DNA of 64,000 nt from Pseudomonas wadenswilerensis (GCF_900497695.1 NZ_UIDD01000010.1:496001-560000); one strand, 5' to 3'; numbered from the stretch's first letter, positions 25,478 to 33,233 are shown. The notes: generated by a model not told the origin, from the sequence alone. A program made the numbers and translations.

Positions 25478-25914
25478 TGAACCTGGCCGTACAACGTATC
25501 CAGGCCCAGGGCTTGACCGAGCCGGCCAGTGCCAGTTGGTCCAACGCCCTGCTGCTCGGCAACGACCTGGTGATGTCCGGCATGACCGGTCATCCCGCCA
25601 CCCGTCAGGCCGTCGAGCGCGGCACGCCACTGGGTGCTTACCAGCAGACCCTGGTGGTGCTGGACAAGGCCCGGGCACTGGTGGAAGCGGCAGGCGGCCA
25701 CATCGGCAATATCTATCGGCTGACGGTGTACCTCACCGACATTGCCGACAAGGACGAAGTGGGTCGCGCCCGCCGCGACTTCTTCACAGGTTTTGCCTGC
25801 TACCCCACCTCCACCCTGGTTGCAGTGAGCGCCCTGGTGTTCCCTGAACTGCTGGTGGAAATCGAAGCCAGCGCCCGGCTCGACATTGACTTGCGCACTG
25901 CGCCATTGAGGTGA
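25477..25914 (+). CDS. Rid (YjgF/YER057c/UK114) family protein lacking the catalytic Arg
   Basis: A 145-residue Rid-family protein: SNALLLGNDLVMSGMTGHP, NIYRLTVYLTDIADKDEVGRAR, FFTGFACYPTSTLVAVSAL and LVEIEASARL. In RidA imine deaminases the conserved arginine lies in (F/Y)PARS; here it reads YPTST, so the Arg is replaced by Ser. That places it among the Rid groups (Rid4-7-like) not expected to have classical enamine deaminase activity. Its job in the pathway is unknown. The ATG overlaps the Rieske stop codon (TGATG). Confidence 0.88.
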   Translation: MNLAVQRIQAQGLTEPASASWSNALLLGNDLVMSGMTGHPATRQAVERGTPLGAYQQTLVVLDKARALVEAAGGHIGNIYRLTVYLTDIADKDEVGRARRDFFTGFACYPTSTLVAVSALVFPELLVEIEASARLDIDLRTAPLR

Positions 25915-25917
25915 CCG

Positions 25918-26877
25918 ATGTCCAACTCCTCTACCATCACCGCGCTGGTGCACACCCTGCGCCACGAAGCCGAAGGCATCATCAGCGTCGAACTGCGCCC
26001 GTGGGGCGATACCGTGTTCGCGCCGTTCGAAGCCGGCTCGCACATCGACCTGCACCTGCCCAACGGCCTGGTGCGCAGCTATTCATTGCTCAACTCGCCG
26101 AGCGACCAGGGCCGTTATGTGGTCGGCATCCTGCGTGATCGCAACAGCCGCGGCGGCTCGGCGTTCGTCCATGAGCAACTGCGCGTTGGCACGCAACTGA
26201 ACATCTCGCCGCCACGCAACAACTTCGCCCTCGACCCGCACGCCAGCCACAATGTGCTGGTGGCCGGGGGTATCGGCATCACGCCGATCTACTGCATGTT
26301 TCGCCAGTTGCTGGCCCTGGGTAAATCCGCCGAGCTGGTCTACTGCGCCCGCTCACGCAAGGAAGCGGCGCTACTGGAAGAGCTCAGCGGGGTCGATGCC
26401 AAGGTGCTCTACCACTTCAACGACGAGAAGAACGCGGTGCCGGACCTGGCTCACTACCTGGCCGGGCAGCCCAGTGATACGCACTTCTACTGCTGCGGCC
26501 CGACGCCGATGCTCGATGCCTTCGAGAGCACCTGCGAAAGCCTGGGCTACCCCCATGCCCACATCGAACGCTTCACCGCCGCCGAGCTGCCGCCTTCGGA
26601 AGATGCCCAGGACAGCTACAGCGTCGAGCTGAAAAAGTCCGGCAAGACGCTGAACATCGAGCCCGGATTGAACCTGCTCGATGTGCTGCTCGAAGCCGGT
26701 TGCGATATCGAATACAGCTGCCGCGAGGGTGTATGCGGCTCGTGCGAGACCCGGGTGCTGGAGGGTGATATCGACCACCGCGATGGTGTACTGACCAAGG
26801 CCGAACGGGCGGCGAATACATCGATGATGGTCTGTGTGTCGGGCTGCAAGAGCCGGCGCATGGTGCTTGACCTGTAA
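25918..26877 (+). CDS. phthalate/vanillate-type oxygenase reductase (FMN/NAD, [2Fe-2S])
   Basis: A 319-residue iron-sulphur flavoprotein of the PDR/VanB class, which passes electrons from NADH via FMN to the Rieske oxygenase. Order: FMN-binding barrel (FEAGSHIDLHLPNGLVRSYSL with RxYS), NAD domain (VLVAGGIGITPIYCMFRQL; FYCCGPTPMLDAFE) and C-terminal plant-type ferredoxin with ligands Cys268, Cys273, Cys276 (CREGVCGSC) and Cys306. It follows the Rid gene by 3 bp and is the last gene before a terminator. Partnership with the Rieske subunit of the operon is strongly implied. Confidence 0.94.
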   Translation: MSNSSTITALVHTLRHEAEGIISVELRPWGDTVFAPFEAGSHIDLHLPNGLVRSYSLLNSPSDQGRYVVGILRDRNSRGGSAFVHEQLRVGTQLNISPPRNNFALDPHASHNVLVAGGIGITPIYCMFRQLLALGKSAELVYCARSRKEAALLEELSGVDAKVLYHFNDEKNAVPDLAHYLAGQPSDTHFYCCGPTPMLDAFESTCESLGYPHAHIERFTAAELPPSEDAQDSYSVELKKSGKTLNIEPGLNLLDVLLEAGCDIEYSCREGVCGSCETRVLEGDIDHRDGVLTKAERAANTSMMVCVSGCKSRRMVLDL

Positions 26878-26899
26878 CTGTTGCAACACGCGCAATTGG

Positions 26900-26926
26900 C
26901 CGGCACCGGGTGTGCCGGTTTTTTTT
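26900..26926 (+). terminator. rho-independent terminator of the catabolic operon
   Basis: Perfect 7-bp stem CCGGCAC / GTGCCGG, 5-base loop, then eight T. It begins 23 bp after the reductase stop codon and marks the end of the operon that starts at 11248. Confidence 0.93.
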
Positions 26927-26943
26927 GCGCGGCTTTCAGGACC

Positions 26944-26986
26944 TGTGGGAGCTGGACTTGCCAGCGATGGGCCGCAAAGCGGCCCC
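26944..26986. repeat. single REP element
   Basis: TGTGGGAGCTGGACTTGCCA followed by GCGATGGGCCGCAAAGCGGCCCC, a REP core plus the GGGCCGCAAAGCGGCCC palindrome, directly after the operon terminator. Confidence 0.8.
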
Positions 26987-27121
26987 AAAACAGTCAATTA
27001 CTTATTCATTGATAAAACAACCCACGCACTGTCAACGCGCGCTGTGCAGTTAAACCGCACTGCCATTGCCCACTGCTGTTACTTAAATCCCGGCCTGTTC
27101 CACCCACGGCACAACTTCATG

Positions 27122-27136
27122 TGTTTCAGATATAAA
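27122..27136. promoter_or_regulatory. upstream site TGTTTCAGATATAAA before the porin
   Basis: A near copy of the left part of the dyad at 11095 (TGTTTCATATATAAA; one difference), about 90 bp before the predicted porin transcription start. It supports co-regulation with the transporter operon. Confidence 0.5.
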
Positions 27137-27184
27137 TAATTGTTTTACATGATATTTATCTGACAACAAACCGTTTATCCGCAC

Positions 27185-27200
27185 TGGCACAGTTCCTGCT
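27185..27200 (+). promoter_or_regulatory. sigma-54-like -24/-12 promoter of the porin gene
   Basis: TGGCACAGTTCCTGCT has GG-N10-GC spacing and a perfect -24 TGGCAC; the -12 box is CTGCT against consensus TTGCW. It matches the element before the ABC operon (TGGCATTGTTCATGCA) at 12 of 16 positions. Confidence 0.5.
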
Positions 27201-27231
27201 CTTTCCCTCTCGAGTTCAAATATAAAAACAA

Positions 27232-27249
27232 CGTACCACCTATAAAACA
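27232..27249. promoter_or_regulatory. shared element CGTACCACCTATAAAACA before the porin
   Basis: Identical to the element at 11212 except for one base. It lies just downstream of the predicted -24/-12 promoter, in the 5' leader of the porin mRNA; a repressor site or alternative -10 region are both possible. The rest of the 478-bp gap holds no gene that I can support. Confidence 0.5.
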
Positions 27250-27355
27250 ATAAAAAACCCACCGATGCGCCACCGCTGACTCTCGCTTAACGCCTTGCTC
27301 AAGGCGGCGGACAGCTGTTGCCCACAGAAACTGCTCAACCTTGCGGGGCATTGAT

Positions 27356-28585
27356 ATGAACAAGTACGTGATAAGCCTGGGCCTGATCATCAGCAGCGCC
27401 GCCAGTTTCGCTTCCGAGCCCGGCCCTGCGGCGCCGGACCAGCCGCCAGCAGTGAAAAAACCATTCCCGCACATTGCCTGGCGCAGTGACGACGGCCAGA
27501 GTTCGCTGGATATCGGCGGCGCGCTGCGGGTCAACTACCGCGATGAACACTGGGACACCACCGAGAACAACGGGCGTTTCCTCTTTGATACGTTCCGCCT
27601 GGATGTCCAGGCCACCCACAAACAACTGTTCAGCGATGTCGGCTACTGGTTCCAGGATGATGGCAAGCGCTCGATCGACCGCGGCTACGTCGGTTATCGC
27701 TTCAATACCAATTCCAACGTGCAACTGGGCGCGCCGTTCAAACCCTTTGGCCTTGAGCCGTACCCGCAGTTTGGCTGGAGTTACCACATCCCGTTTTTCA
27801 TGGGCTATGGCGTCAGCGCCGGCACGGGCCTGAAATACAGCTACAAGGACAAGGACTGGGACCTGCAACTGGGCTACTTCCCGCGCATGCTGCCCAGCGG
27901 CATTCGCTACTCGCCGGAAGTCGGCCGTTATAGCGATCTCGACGACAACGCCGTGGCCTTCACCCAGTCGCGCCAGGACAACGAGAAGCGCAACCAGGTC
28001 AATGCCCGGGTCGCCCGGACTTTTACCGGTGACGGCTGGAAAACTGAAATCGGTGCCTCGCTGGCGGCGGCCGAACTGTACAACGCCACTACCCGTGACG
28101 ATGGCGACTACTGGGCAGGCGGCGTGCATGCGATCGTCAACGCCGGCAACTGGACCGTGACCAGCCAGGCCATACGTTACGAATACGATCCAGAGAACCC
28201 CGACGGCGTCAGCAATGACTCGGTGCTGATGGGCGGCAACGGCCTGACCCCGGCCTACCTGATCGCCTCCAAGGCCACCATCGGCTCGATCAACGTCGGC
28301 TACGACATCTTCACCCCGAGCCTGGGCCAGTTGAAGAAGATCAAGGTGTACAACGACTACAGCCGCATGATGAAAGACAAAAGCGGCTGGGATGATTCGC
28401 AGATGTTTACCGTGGGCGCGCAGTTTCTGGCCATGCCGATCATGGCCTGGGTCGACTTCACCTGGGCGAAGAACGCCAACCCCTTCGGCGGCGCCGAGAA
28501 CGGCACGGGCTGGACCAACACCAACTCGGTCGGCAGCAACGACTGGTACTACCGCACCAACATCAACATCGGCTACTACTTCTGA
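27356..28585 (+). CDS. outer-membrane porin (OprO/OprP-like)
   Basis: A 409-residue outer-membrane beta-barrel. It has a short signal peptide (MNKYVISLGLIISSAASFA), alternating amphipathic strands such as SSLDIGGALRVNYRDEHWD, FRLDVQATHKQLFSDVGYWF and RGYVGYRFNTNSNVQLG, and a C-terminal strand ending in aromatic Phe (NINIGYYF) as required for BAM insertion. The strand order resembles the phosphate-selective porin O/P family, also used for small acids. It stands behind its own promoter, which shares elements with the upstream catabolic operon, so it is probably the outer-membrane entry route for the same substrate. Confidence 0.87.
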   Translation: MNKYVISLGLIISSAASFASEPGPAAPDQPPAVKKPFPHIAWRSDDGQSSLDIGGALRVNYRDEHWDTTENNGRFLFDTFRLDVQATHKQLFSDVGYWFQDDGKRSIDRGYVGYRFNTNSNVQLGAPFKPFGLEPYPQFGWSYHIPFFMGYGVSAGTGLKYSYKDKDWDLQLGYFPRMLPSGIRYSPEVGRYSDLDDNAVAFTQSRQDNEKRNQVNARVARTFTGDGWKTEIGASLAAAELYNATTRDDGDYWAGGVHAIVNAGNWTVTSQAIRYEYDPENPDGVSNDSVLMGGNGLTPAYLIASKATIGSINVGYDIFTPSLGQLKKIKVYNDYSRMMKDKSGWDDSQMFTVGAQFLAMPIMAWVDFTWAKNANPFGGAENGTGWTNTNSVGSNDWYYRTNINIGYYF

Positions 28586-28587
28586 GG

Positions 28588-28620
28588 GCAGGCCGCCCGG
28601 CGTTGTGCCGGGCGGCCTGC
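28588..28620. terminator. strong hairpin between convergent genes
   Basis: A perfect 14-bp stem (GCAGGCCGCCCGGC / GCCGGGCGGCCTGC) with a 5-base loop, just past the porin stop and before the stop of the convergent exporter gene. No T-run follows on either strand, so it may protect mRNA ends or terminate only weakly. Confidence 0.6.
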
Positions 28621-28624
28621 AGTG

Positions 28625-29515
28625 CTAGTCAGCTTGCAGTTGCGCCTGTGCGGCAGCCGGCTTGCGAAACACGAACAGCAGGCCAATGACGATCAGCCCC
28701 ATGCCCAGCAAGCTGAGTGCCGCCAGACGGTTGCCGAAGATCAGGTAGTCCATCACCGCAGTGACGGCCGGCACCAGGTAGAACAGACTGGTGACATTGA
28801 CCAGATTGCCCTTGGCGATCAGCCGGTACAGCAGCAAGGTCGCCAGCAGCGACACCACCAGTCCCATCCACAACAAGGCGCCAATGAAGCTGTCGGTCAG
28901 CTCCACCTGCAGCGGCTGAAACGGTGCGAACACTGCACACATCAACAGCCCGGCAAGGTACTGCAGCGGCAAGGTGCCCATGGGGTTGCTGGTGATGCGT
29001 TTTTGCATGATCGAACCAAAGGTCATGCTCATCAGCGCCAGCAAGGCAAACAACATGCCGCCCAGCGACACACCGCCGAGGTTGATGCCCTGGTAGACCA
29101 CCATGATCAAGCCGCTCAAGCCCAGGCCCAGGCCGAACAGCCGGCTCCAGGAGCGCTGACGCTCCATCAGCACCACGGTGAGGATCGGTTGCACGCCCAT
29201 GACCGTGGCCATGACCCCGGGAGTGACGTGGGTGTTGAGCGCCAGCAGGTAGAAGATCTGATAGGCACCCAGCAACACGCAACCCGTGGCCAGTGCTTGC
29301 AACACCGCCGGGCGGGTGCGCGGCCAGTGCAATCTGAGCAACGGGCTGAGCAACAGCAGGCCCGCCAGGGCCAGGGCCGAACGCAGCAGCAGGAAGGCAA
29401 AGGGGCTGGCGTGGGCCAAGCCAAGCTTGGAGACGATCGCCCCGCTACTCCAGAGCAGGACGAACAGGCTGGTAGTGGCCGCCGAGGCCACGGATTGTTT
29501 CGATAAAACAGACAT
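28625..29515 (-). CDS. EamA-family DMT exporter
   Basis: A 296-residue ten-helix membrane protein with two EamA repeats (SLFVLLWSSGAIVSKLGLAH at the start; FGSIMQKRITSNPMGTLPLQ opening the second half; NLVNVTSLFYLVPAVTAVMDY near the end). EamA/RhtA-like proteins commonly export amino acids or other metabolites. The ATG with AGGTGG upstream is used; the longer frame lacks family similarity. It is preceded on the same strand by a 53-codon valine-rich ORF at 29623-29784, which raises the possibility of control by valyl-tRNA supply and a branched-chain amino acid substrate; this is inference. Confidence 0.85.
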   Translation of the reverse strand: MSVLSKQSVASAATTSLFVLLWSSGAIVSKLGLAHASPFAFLLLRSALALAGLLLLSPLLRLHWPRTRPAVLQALATGCVLLGAYQIFYLLALNTHVTPGVMATVMGVQPILTVVLMERQRSWSRLFGLGLGLSGLIMVVYQGINLGGVSLGGMLFALLALMSMTFGSIMQKRITSNPMGTLPLQYLAGLLMCAVFAPFQPLQVELTDSFIGALLWMGLVVSLLATLLLYRLIAKGNLVNVTSLFYLVPAVTAVMDYLIFGNRLAALSLLGMGLIVIGLLFVFRKPAAAQAQLQAD

Positions 29516-29622
29516 GAATGCCACCTGTAATTCGGGCAGATAAGCCGAACGGTGCCACCCGCGAGGGGCAGCCAACCGTATTCAGTAGGGTGCAGGTGTG
29601 TGGGGACGCAGCGATTGGCCGC

Positions 29623-29784
29623 TTAGCCCAGCACTACCACGCTTGGCGGTGCAACGCTGCACACGACCACGCTACTGACAGGTGGGGGGTAGTGACTGAT
29701 CATGGCCGGCTGCTGAATCCCGCGCACAACGACAACCGCGTCAGGCGCGGTAGCGAATACGGTGGATAGGCAGGAAGCTGGCAT
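29623..29784 (-). CDS. valine-rich leader peptide candidate upstream of the exporter
   Basis: A 53-codon ORF starting MPASCLSTVFATAPDAVVVV and ending SVAPPSVVVLG, with one run of four and two runs of three valine codons. The TAPDAVVVVRG part recalls the ilvBN leader peptide IvbL (TAPSAAVVVVR in E. coli, from memory). It ends 108 bp before the exporter ATG on the same strand, where a leader peptide of an attenuated operon would be. Against it: a weak ribosome site and no obvious terminator hairpin with T-run in the 108-bp gap. Confidence 0.45.
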   Translation of the reverse strand: MPASCLSTVFATAPDAVVVVRGIQQPAMISHYPPPVSSVVVCSVAPPSVVVLG

Positions 29785-29868
29785 GAGCAGGTCTTCGGTG
29801 AGGTGAAGTGGGGTGACTATAGACCAGCCTGTTTCAGGCTGGCAAGTCGGTGGTGAATGCAGATCCAC

Positions 29869-29910
29869 TGTGGAAGCCGGCCTTGCCGGCGATGGGCCGC
29901 AAAGCGGCCC
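29869..29910. repeat. single REP element
   Basis: TGTGGAAGCCGGCCTTGCCG plus the GGGCCGCAAAGCGGCCC palindrome, immediately beyond the 3' end of lpxO. Confidence 0.8.
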
Positions 29911-29917
29911 GAAACAA

Positions 29918-30853
29918 TCAGAACAACCAGCGATACAGCAGGTAGGCAACCACCACCGCCAGCACCGGTCGCAACACCCGGTAGGCTTTGGGATTGGCTC
30001 GCTTGAACTGCTTCACGCGGCTGCTGATGACATTGCTGAAACGCTTGCTCCAGGCATAGGCCTGGTTAATCCCGCCAACGCGTTCTTCGTCGGTGTTCTG
30101 CGGCGCGGTGGCGCGGCCGAGGAAGGCACTGACCTTGCGGTTGATGCGGGTCATCAGCGGGCTGTTAAGCGGCCGCTCGACGTCGCAGAAGAGGATCACC
30201 CGGGTGGTCTCGGTTTCGTTCTTCACCCAGTGCACGTAGGTTTCGTCGAACATCACGTCTTCACCGTCGCGCCAGGCATACACCTGGCCATCGACGTAGA
30301 TCCGGCAGTCGTCGGAGTTCGGTGTCGACAGGCCCAGGTGATAGCGCAGGGAACCGGCGAACGGGTCACGGTGCGGGTTCAGGTGACTGCCGCCAGGCAG
30401 CAAGGCGAACATCGCGCCCTTGACGTTGGGGATGCTGTTGACCAGCTCGACGGTCTTCGGGCACAGCGCCTCGGCCGAGGGCAGCGGCTTGTCATACCAC
30501 TTCAGGTAAAAACGCTTCCAGCCCTTCTTGAAGAACGAACCGAAACCGGCGTCGTTGTCTTTTTCGGCGGCGCGGATATAACCCTCGTCGAACAGGTGCA
30601 TGGCCTCTTCGCGAATCACTTCCCAGTTGTCCTTGAGCACGTCGAGTTCAGGGAAGCGGCTGCGGTCCAGGTACGGCTTGGACGGCACACCGGAAAACAG
30701 GTACATCAGGGCGTTGTAGGGGGCGAACAGCGCCGAATGGTTGACGAACTGGCGCAACATTGGCAAACGCGCCTTGCCGCGCAGGTGTACATACAGCGTG
30801 CTGCCGAAAAACAGCAGCAGTACACCTGCCTTGGCGACAAAGGAAAAGGTCAT
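29918..30853 (-). CDS. lpxO: LpxO-type lipid A 2-hydroxylase (aspartyl/asparaginyl beta-hydroxylase fold)
   Basis: A 311-residue Fe(II)/2-oxoglutarate dioxygenase anchored by an N-terminal membrane helix (MTFSFVAKAGVLLLFFGSTL). The core has the HxD iron motif in GGSHLNPHRDPFAGSLRYHL, then RIYVDGQVYAWRDGEDVMFD, ETYVHWVKNETETTRVILF carrying the distal His and the 2-oxoglutarate Arg. LpxO hydroxylates the 2-position of a secondary acyl chain of lipid A at the inner membrane. The C-terminal hydrophobic segment (VLAVVVAYLLYRWLF) is also typical. Length and order fit the Pseudomonas/Salmonella family. Start supported by AAGGAG upstream. Confidence 0.9.
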   Translation of the reverse strand: MTFSFVAKAGVLLLFFGSTLYVHLRGKARLPMLRQFVNHSALFAPYNALMYLFSGVPSKPYLDRSRFPELDVLKDNWEVIREEAMHLFDEGYIRAAEKDNDAGFGSFFKKGWKRFYLKWYDKPLPSAEALCPKTVELVNSIPNVKGAMFALLPGGSHLNPHRDPFAGSLRYHLGLSTPNSDDCRIYVDGQVYAWRDGEDVMFDETYVHWVKNETETTRVILFCDVERPLNSPLMTRINRKVSAFLGRATAPQNTDEERVGGINQAYAWSKRFSNVISSRVKQFKRANPKAYRVLRPVLAVVVAYLLYRWLF

Positions 30854-30916
30854 GCAACACTCCTTGGAATTTCGATCAGGCCATCACTGCCGGATTAATC
30901 GAACATATTAACCGAT

Positions 30917-30945
30917 CCGGCCCCGGTGAAAACCTGCGGGGCCGG
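30917..30945 (-). terminator. GC-rich hairpin downstream of cysK
   Basis: An 8-bp perfect stem (CCGGCCCC / GGGGCCGG) with a 13-base loop, about 70 bp past the cysK stop in its direction. The minus-strand tail (ATCGGTTAAT) is only weakly T-rich, so efficiency is uncertain. Confidence 0.45.
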
Positions 30946-31014
30946 GATTCAGTGTCAAGGATTGTGCAACAATCGACGCTGGCGGTTATTGCCCAGGATC
31001 AGCACCGCCGCGAC

Positions 31015-31989
31015 TTACTGCTGGGTTTCCTGCTCGGTGAACAGGTCGGCGAACAGCATGCTCGACAGGTAACGCTCGCCGGAATCCGGCAGGATCACGA
31101 CGATGGTCTTGCCTTGCATCTCCGGTTTTTCCGCCAGGCGCACCGCCGCGGCCATGGCCGCCCCGGAGGAAATGCCGCAGAGGATGCCCTCCTCCTGCAT
31201 CAGGCGCAGGGCCATGGCCTTGGACTCTTCGTCGCTGACCAGCTCGACCTGGTCCACCAGGGACAGGTCGAGGTTCTTCGGCACGAAACCGGCGCCAATG
31301 CCCTGGATCTTGTGCGGGCTGGGCTTGATCTCTTCACCGGCGCGGGCCTGGGTGATCACTGGCGATACGATCGGCTCGACCGCTACCGACAGGATCGCCT
31401 TGCCCTGGGTCTGCTTGATGTAGCGCGACACGCCGGTAATGGTGCCGCCGGTACCGACGCCGGACACCAGTACATCGACCGCGCCATCGGTGTCGTTCCA
31501 GATTTCAGGGCCCGTGGTCTTCTCGTGGATCGCCGGGTTGGCCGGGTTTTCGAACTGGCCAGGGAGGAAGTACGCCGACGGCTCGCTGGCGACGATCTCG
31601 TTGGCCTTTTCGATAGCGCCTTTCATGCCCTTGGCCGGCTCGGTGAGCACCAGTTCCGCGCCCAGGGCCTTGAGCACCTTGCGCCGCTCGATGCTCATCG
31701 ATGCCGGCATGGTCAGCAGCAGCCTGTAGCCACGGGCAGCGGCGACAAAGGCCAGGCCGATGCCGGTATTGCCCGAGGTGGGCTCGACGATGGTCATGCC
31801 CGGCTTGAGTTTGCCGCTGCTTTCGGCGTCCCAGATCATGTTCGCGCCGATCCGGCACTTGACCGAATACCCGGGATTGCGCCCTTCGATCTTGGCCAGC
31901 ACGGTCCCCCCGCGCGGGGCGATGCGGTTGATCTGCACCAGCGGTGTATTGCCGATGGAATGCGCGTTGTCAGCAAAGATGCGGCTCAT
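31015..31989 (-). CDS. cysK: cysteine synthase A
   Basis: O-acetylserine sulfhydrylase: joins O-acetyl-L-serine and sulfide into L-cysteine with pyridoxal phosphate. The 324-residue protein shows the PLP lysine Lys44 in NPGYSVKCRIG, the substrate loop TSGNTG (71-76), phosphate-binding GVGTGGTITG and the C-terminal GISSGAAMAAAVRLA. Length and motifs favour CysK over CysM. AAAGGA precedes the ATG. It is monocistronic here. Confidence 0.95.
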   Translation of the reverse strand: MSRIFADNAHSIGNTPLVQINRIAPRGGTVLAKIEGRNPGYSVKCRIGANMIWDAESSGKLKPGMTIVEPTSGNTGIGLAFVAAARGYRLLLTMPASMSIERRKVLKALGAELVLTEPAKGMKGAIEKANEIVASEPSAYFLPGQFENPANPAIHEKTTGPEIWNDTDGAVDVLVSGVGTGGTITGVSRYIKQTQGKAILSVAVEPIVSPVITQARAGEEIKPSPHKIQGIGAGFVPKNLDLSLVDQVELVSDEESKAMALRLMQEEGILCGISSGAAMAAAVRLAEKPEMQGKTIVVILPDSGERYLSSMLFADLFTEQETQQ

Positions 31990-32119
31990 GGCGGGGTCCT
32001 TTTATGCACCAGGCGGAAAACTTCAAGGGTAAGCCTGCAACGCCAGTGCGTCCACAACCGGCGAACCCCTGCAACTGACAGGGGTCAACCGATCACCACC
32101 TTGCCGGAAACCGCCGCCG

Positions 32120-33193
32120 ATGAAACGCCGCTACCGCTGGCCCTTGTGGGGGCTTTTAGGCATCGCCCTGTTGCTGCTGGCCCTGCACCTGACCTTGCCG
32201 GTGCTGGTGCGCAACTACCTCAACGATAAACTCGCCGACATGGGCGACTACCGCGGGCAGATCACCGACGTCGACCTGGCGCTGTGGCGCGGCGCCTACA
32301 AGATCAACGGCCTGAACATCGTCAAGACCAGCGGCAAGGTCCCGGTGCCGTTCCTGGAGGCACCGTTGATCGACCTGTCGGTCAGCTGGCATGCGCTGTG
32401 GCACGACCAGGCAGTGGTGGCTGAAGTGATCTTCCTCAAGCCACAACTGAATTTCGTCGACGGCACCAGCAAGCAGACCTCGCAAACCGGTCAAGGCACC
32501 GACTGGCGCCAGCAGCTGGAAAAACTGCTGCCGATCACCCTCAACGAAGTGCGCATCGACGACGGTATCCTGAGCTTTCGCAACTTCAACTCCAAACCGC
32601 CGGTCAACCTCAAGGCCACCCAGCTCGACGCCAGCATTCGCAACCTGACCAACGTCGAGGACCGCAAGGGCCGGCGCGATGCCACCTTTGACGGCAAGGC
32701 CCGCCTGCTGGGCGATGCCAGCGTCGAAAGCAGCGCCACCTTCGACCCCTTCAGCGATTTCCAAGACTTCAGATTCCGCCTGCGCGCCACCGGTATTGAA
32801 CTGCGCCGACTCAACGACTTTGCCAGTGCCTACGGCAAGTTTGATTTCAATGCCGGCCATGGCGACCTGGTGATCGAGGCCGAAGCCGAGAAAGGCCGGC
32901 TCAAAGGCTACATCAAGCCGCTGCTGCGCGACGTCGATGTGTTCAACTGGCAACAGGACGTAGAAAGCAAGGACAAGGGCTTTTTCCGCTCGATCTGGGA
33001 AGCCCTGGTCGGCGGCGGTGAAACCGTGCTGAAGAACCAGCGCAAGAACCAGTTCGCTACCCGCGTGGAACTCAGCGGCAGCGTGCATAAAAGCGATATC
33101 AGCGCCTTCGAGGCGTTCTTGCAGATATTACGCAACGGCTTCGTCCAGGCCTTCAACTCCCGCTATGAACAGCCACCGCCCAAGGCTGACTGA
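32120..33193 (+). CDS. DUF748/AsmA-like membrane-anchored protein
   Basis: A 357-residue protein with one N-terminal transmembrane helix (PLWGLLGIALLLLALHLTLP), the rest presumably in the periplasm. LPVLVRNYLNDKLADMGDYR, GQITDVDLALWRGAYKINGL and LNEVRIDDGILSFRNFNSKP are the pattern of DUF748 proteins, related to AsmA-like proteins that bridge the envelope and are implicated in lipid movement. No enzyme motif. It is divergent from cysK and followed by a hairpin and the MoxR gene; likely its own transcription unit. Confidence 0.8.
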   Translation: MKRRYRWPLWGLLGIALLLLALHLTLPVLVRNYLNDKLADMGDYRGQITDVDLALWRGAYKINGLNIVKTSGKVPVPFLEAPLIDLSVSWHALWHDQAVVAEVIFLKPQLNFVDGTSKQTSQTGQGTDWRQQLEKLLPITLNEVRIDDGILSFRNFNSKPPVNLKATQLDASIRNLTNVEDRKGRRDATFDGKARLLGDASVESSATFDPFSDFQDFRFRLRATGIELRRLNDFASAYGKFDFNAGHGDLVIEAEAEKGRLKGYIKPLLRDVDVFNWQQDVESKDKGFFRSIWEALVGGGETVLKNQRKNQFATRVELSGSVHKSDISAFEAFLQILRNGFVQAFNSRYEQPPPKAD

Positions 33194-33204
33194 GTCACCG
33201 AGTG

Positions 33205-33233
33205 ACGGTCCATTCAGAGACTGAATGGGCCGT
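33205..33233 (+). terminator. hairpin after the DUF748 gene
   Basis: Stem ACGGTCCATTCA / TGAATGGGCCGT (11 pairs with one mismatch), 5-base loop, 11 bp after the stop codon. No clear T-run follows. Confidence 0.45.

Noticed and set aside
29516..29622. Attenuator hairpin after the valine-rich leader ORF
   Set aside because: TGCC...GGCA pairing is possible but is short with mismatches and lacks a T-run; not claimed as a terminator.
32065..32085. ACCCCTG / CAGGGGT hairpin between cysK and the DUF748 gene
   Set aside because: Lies between divergent starts, with no T-run; could be incidental or an operator, not enough to call.
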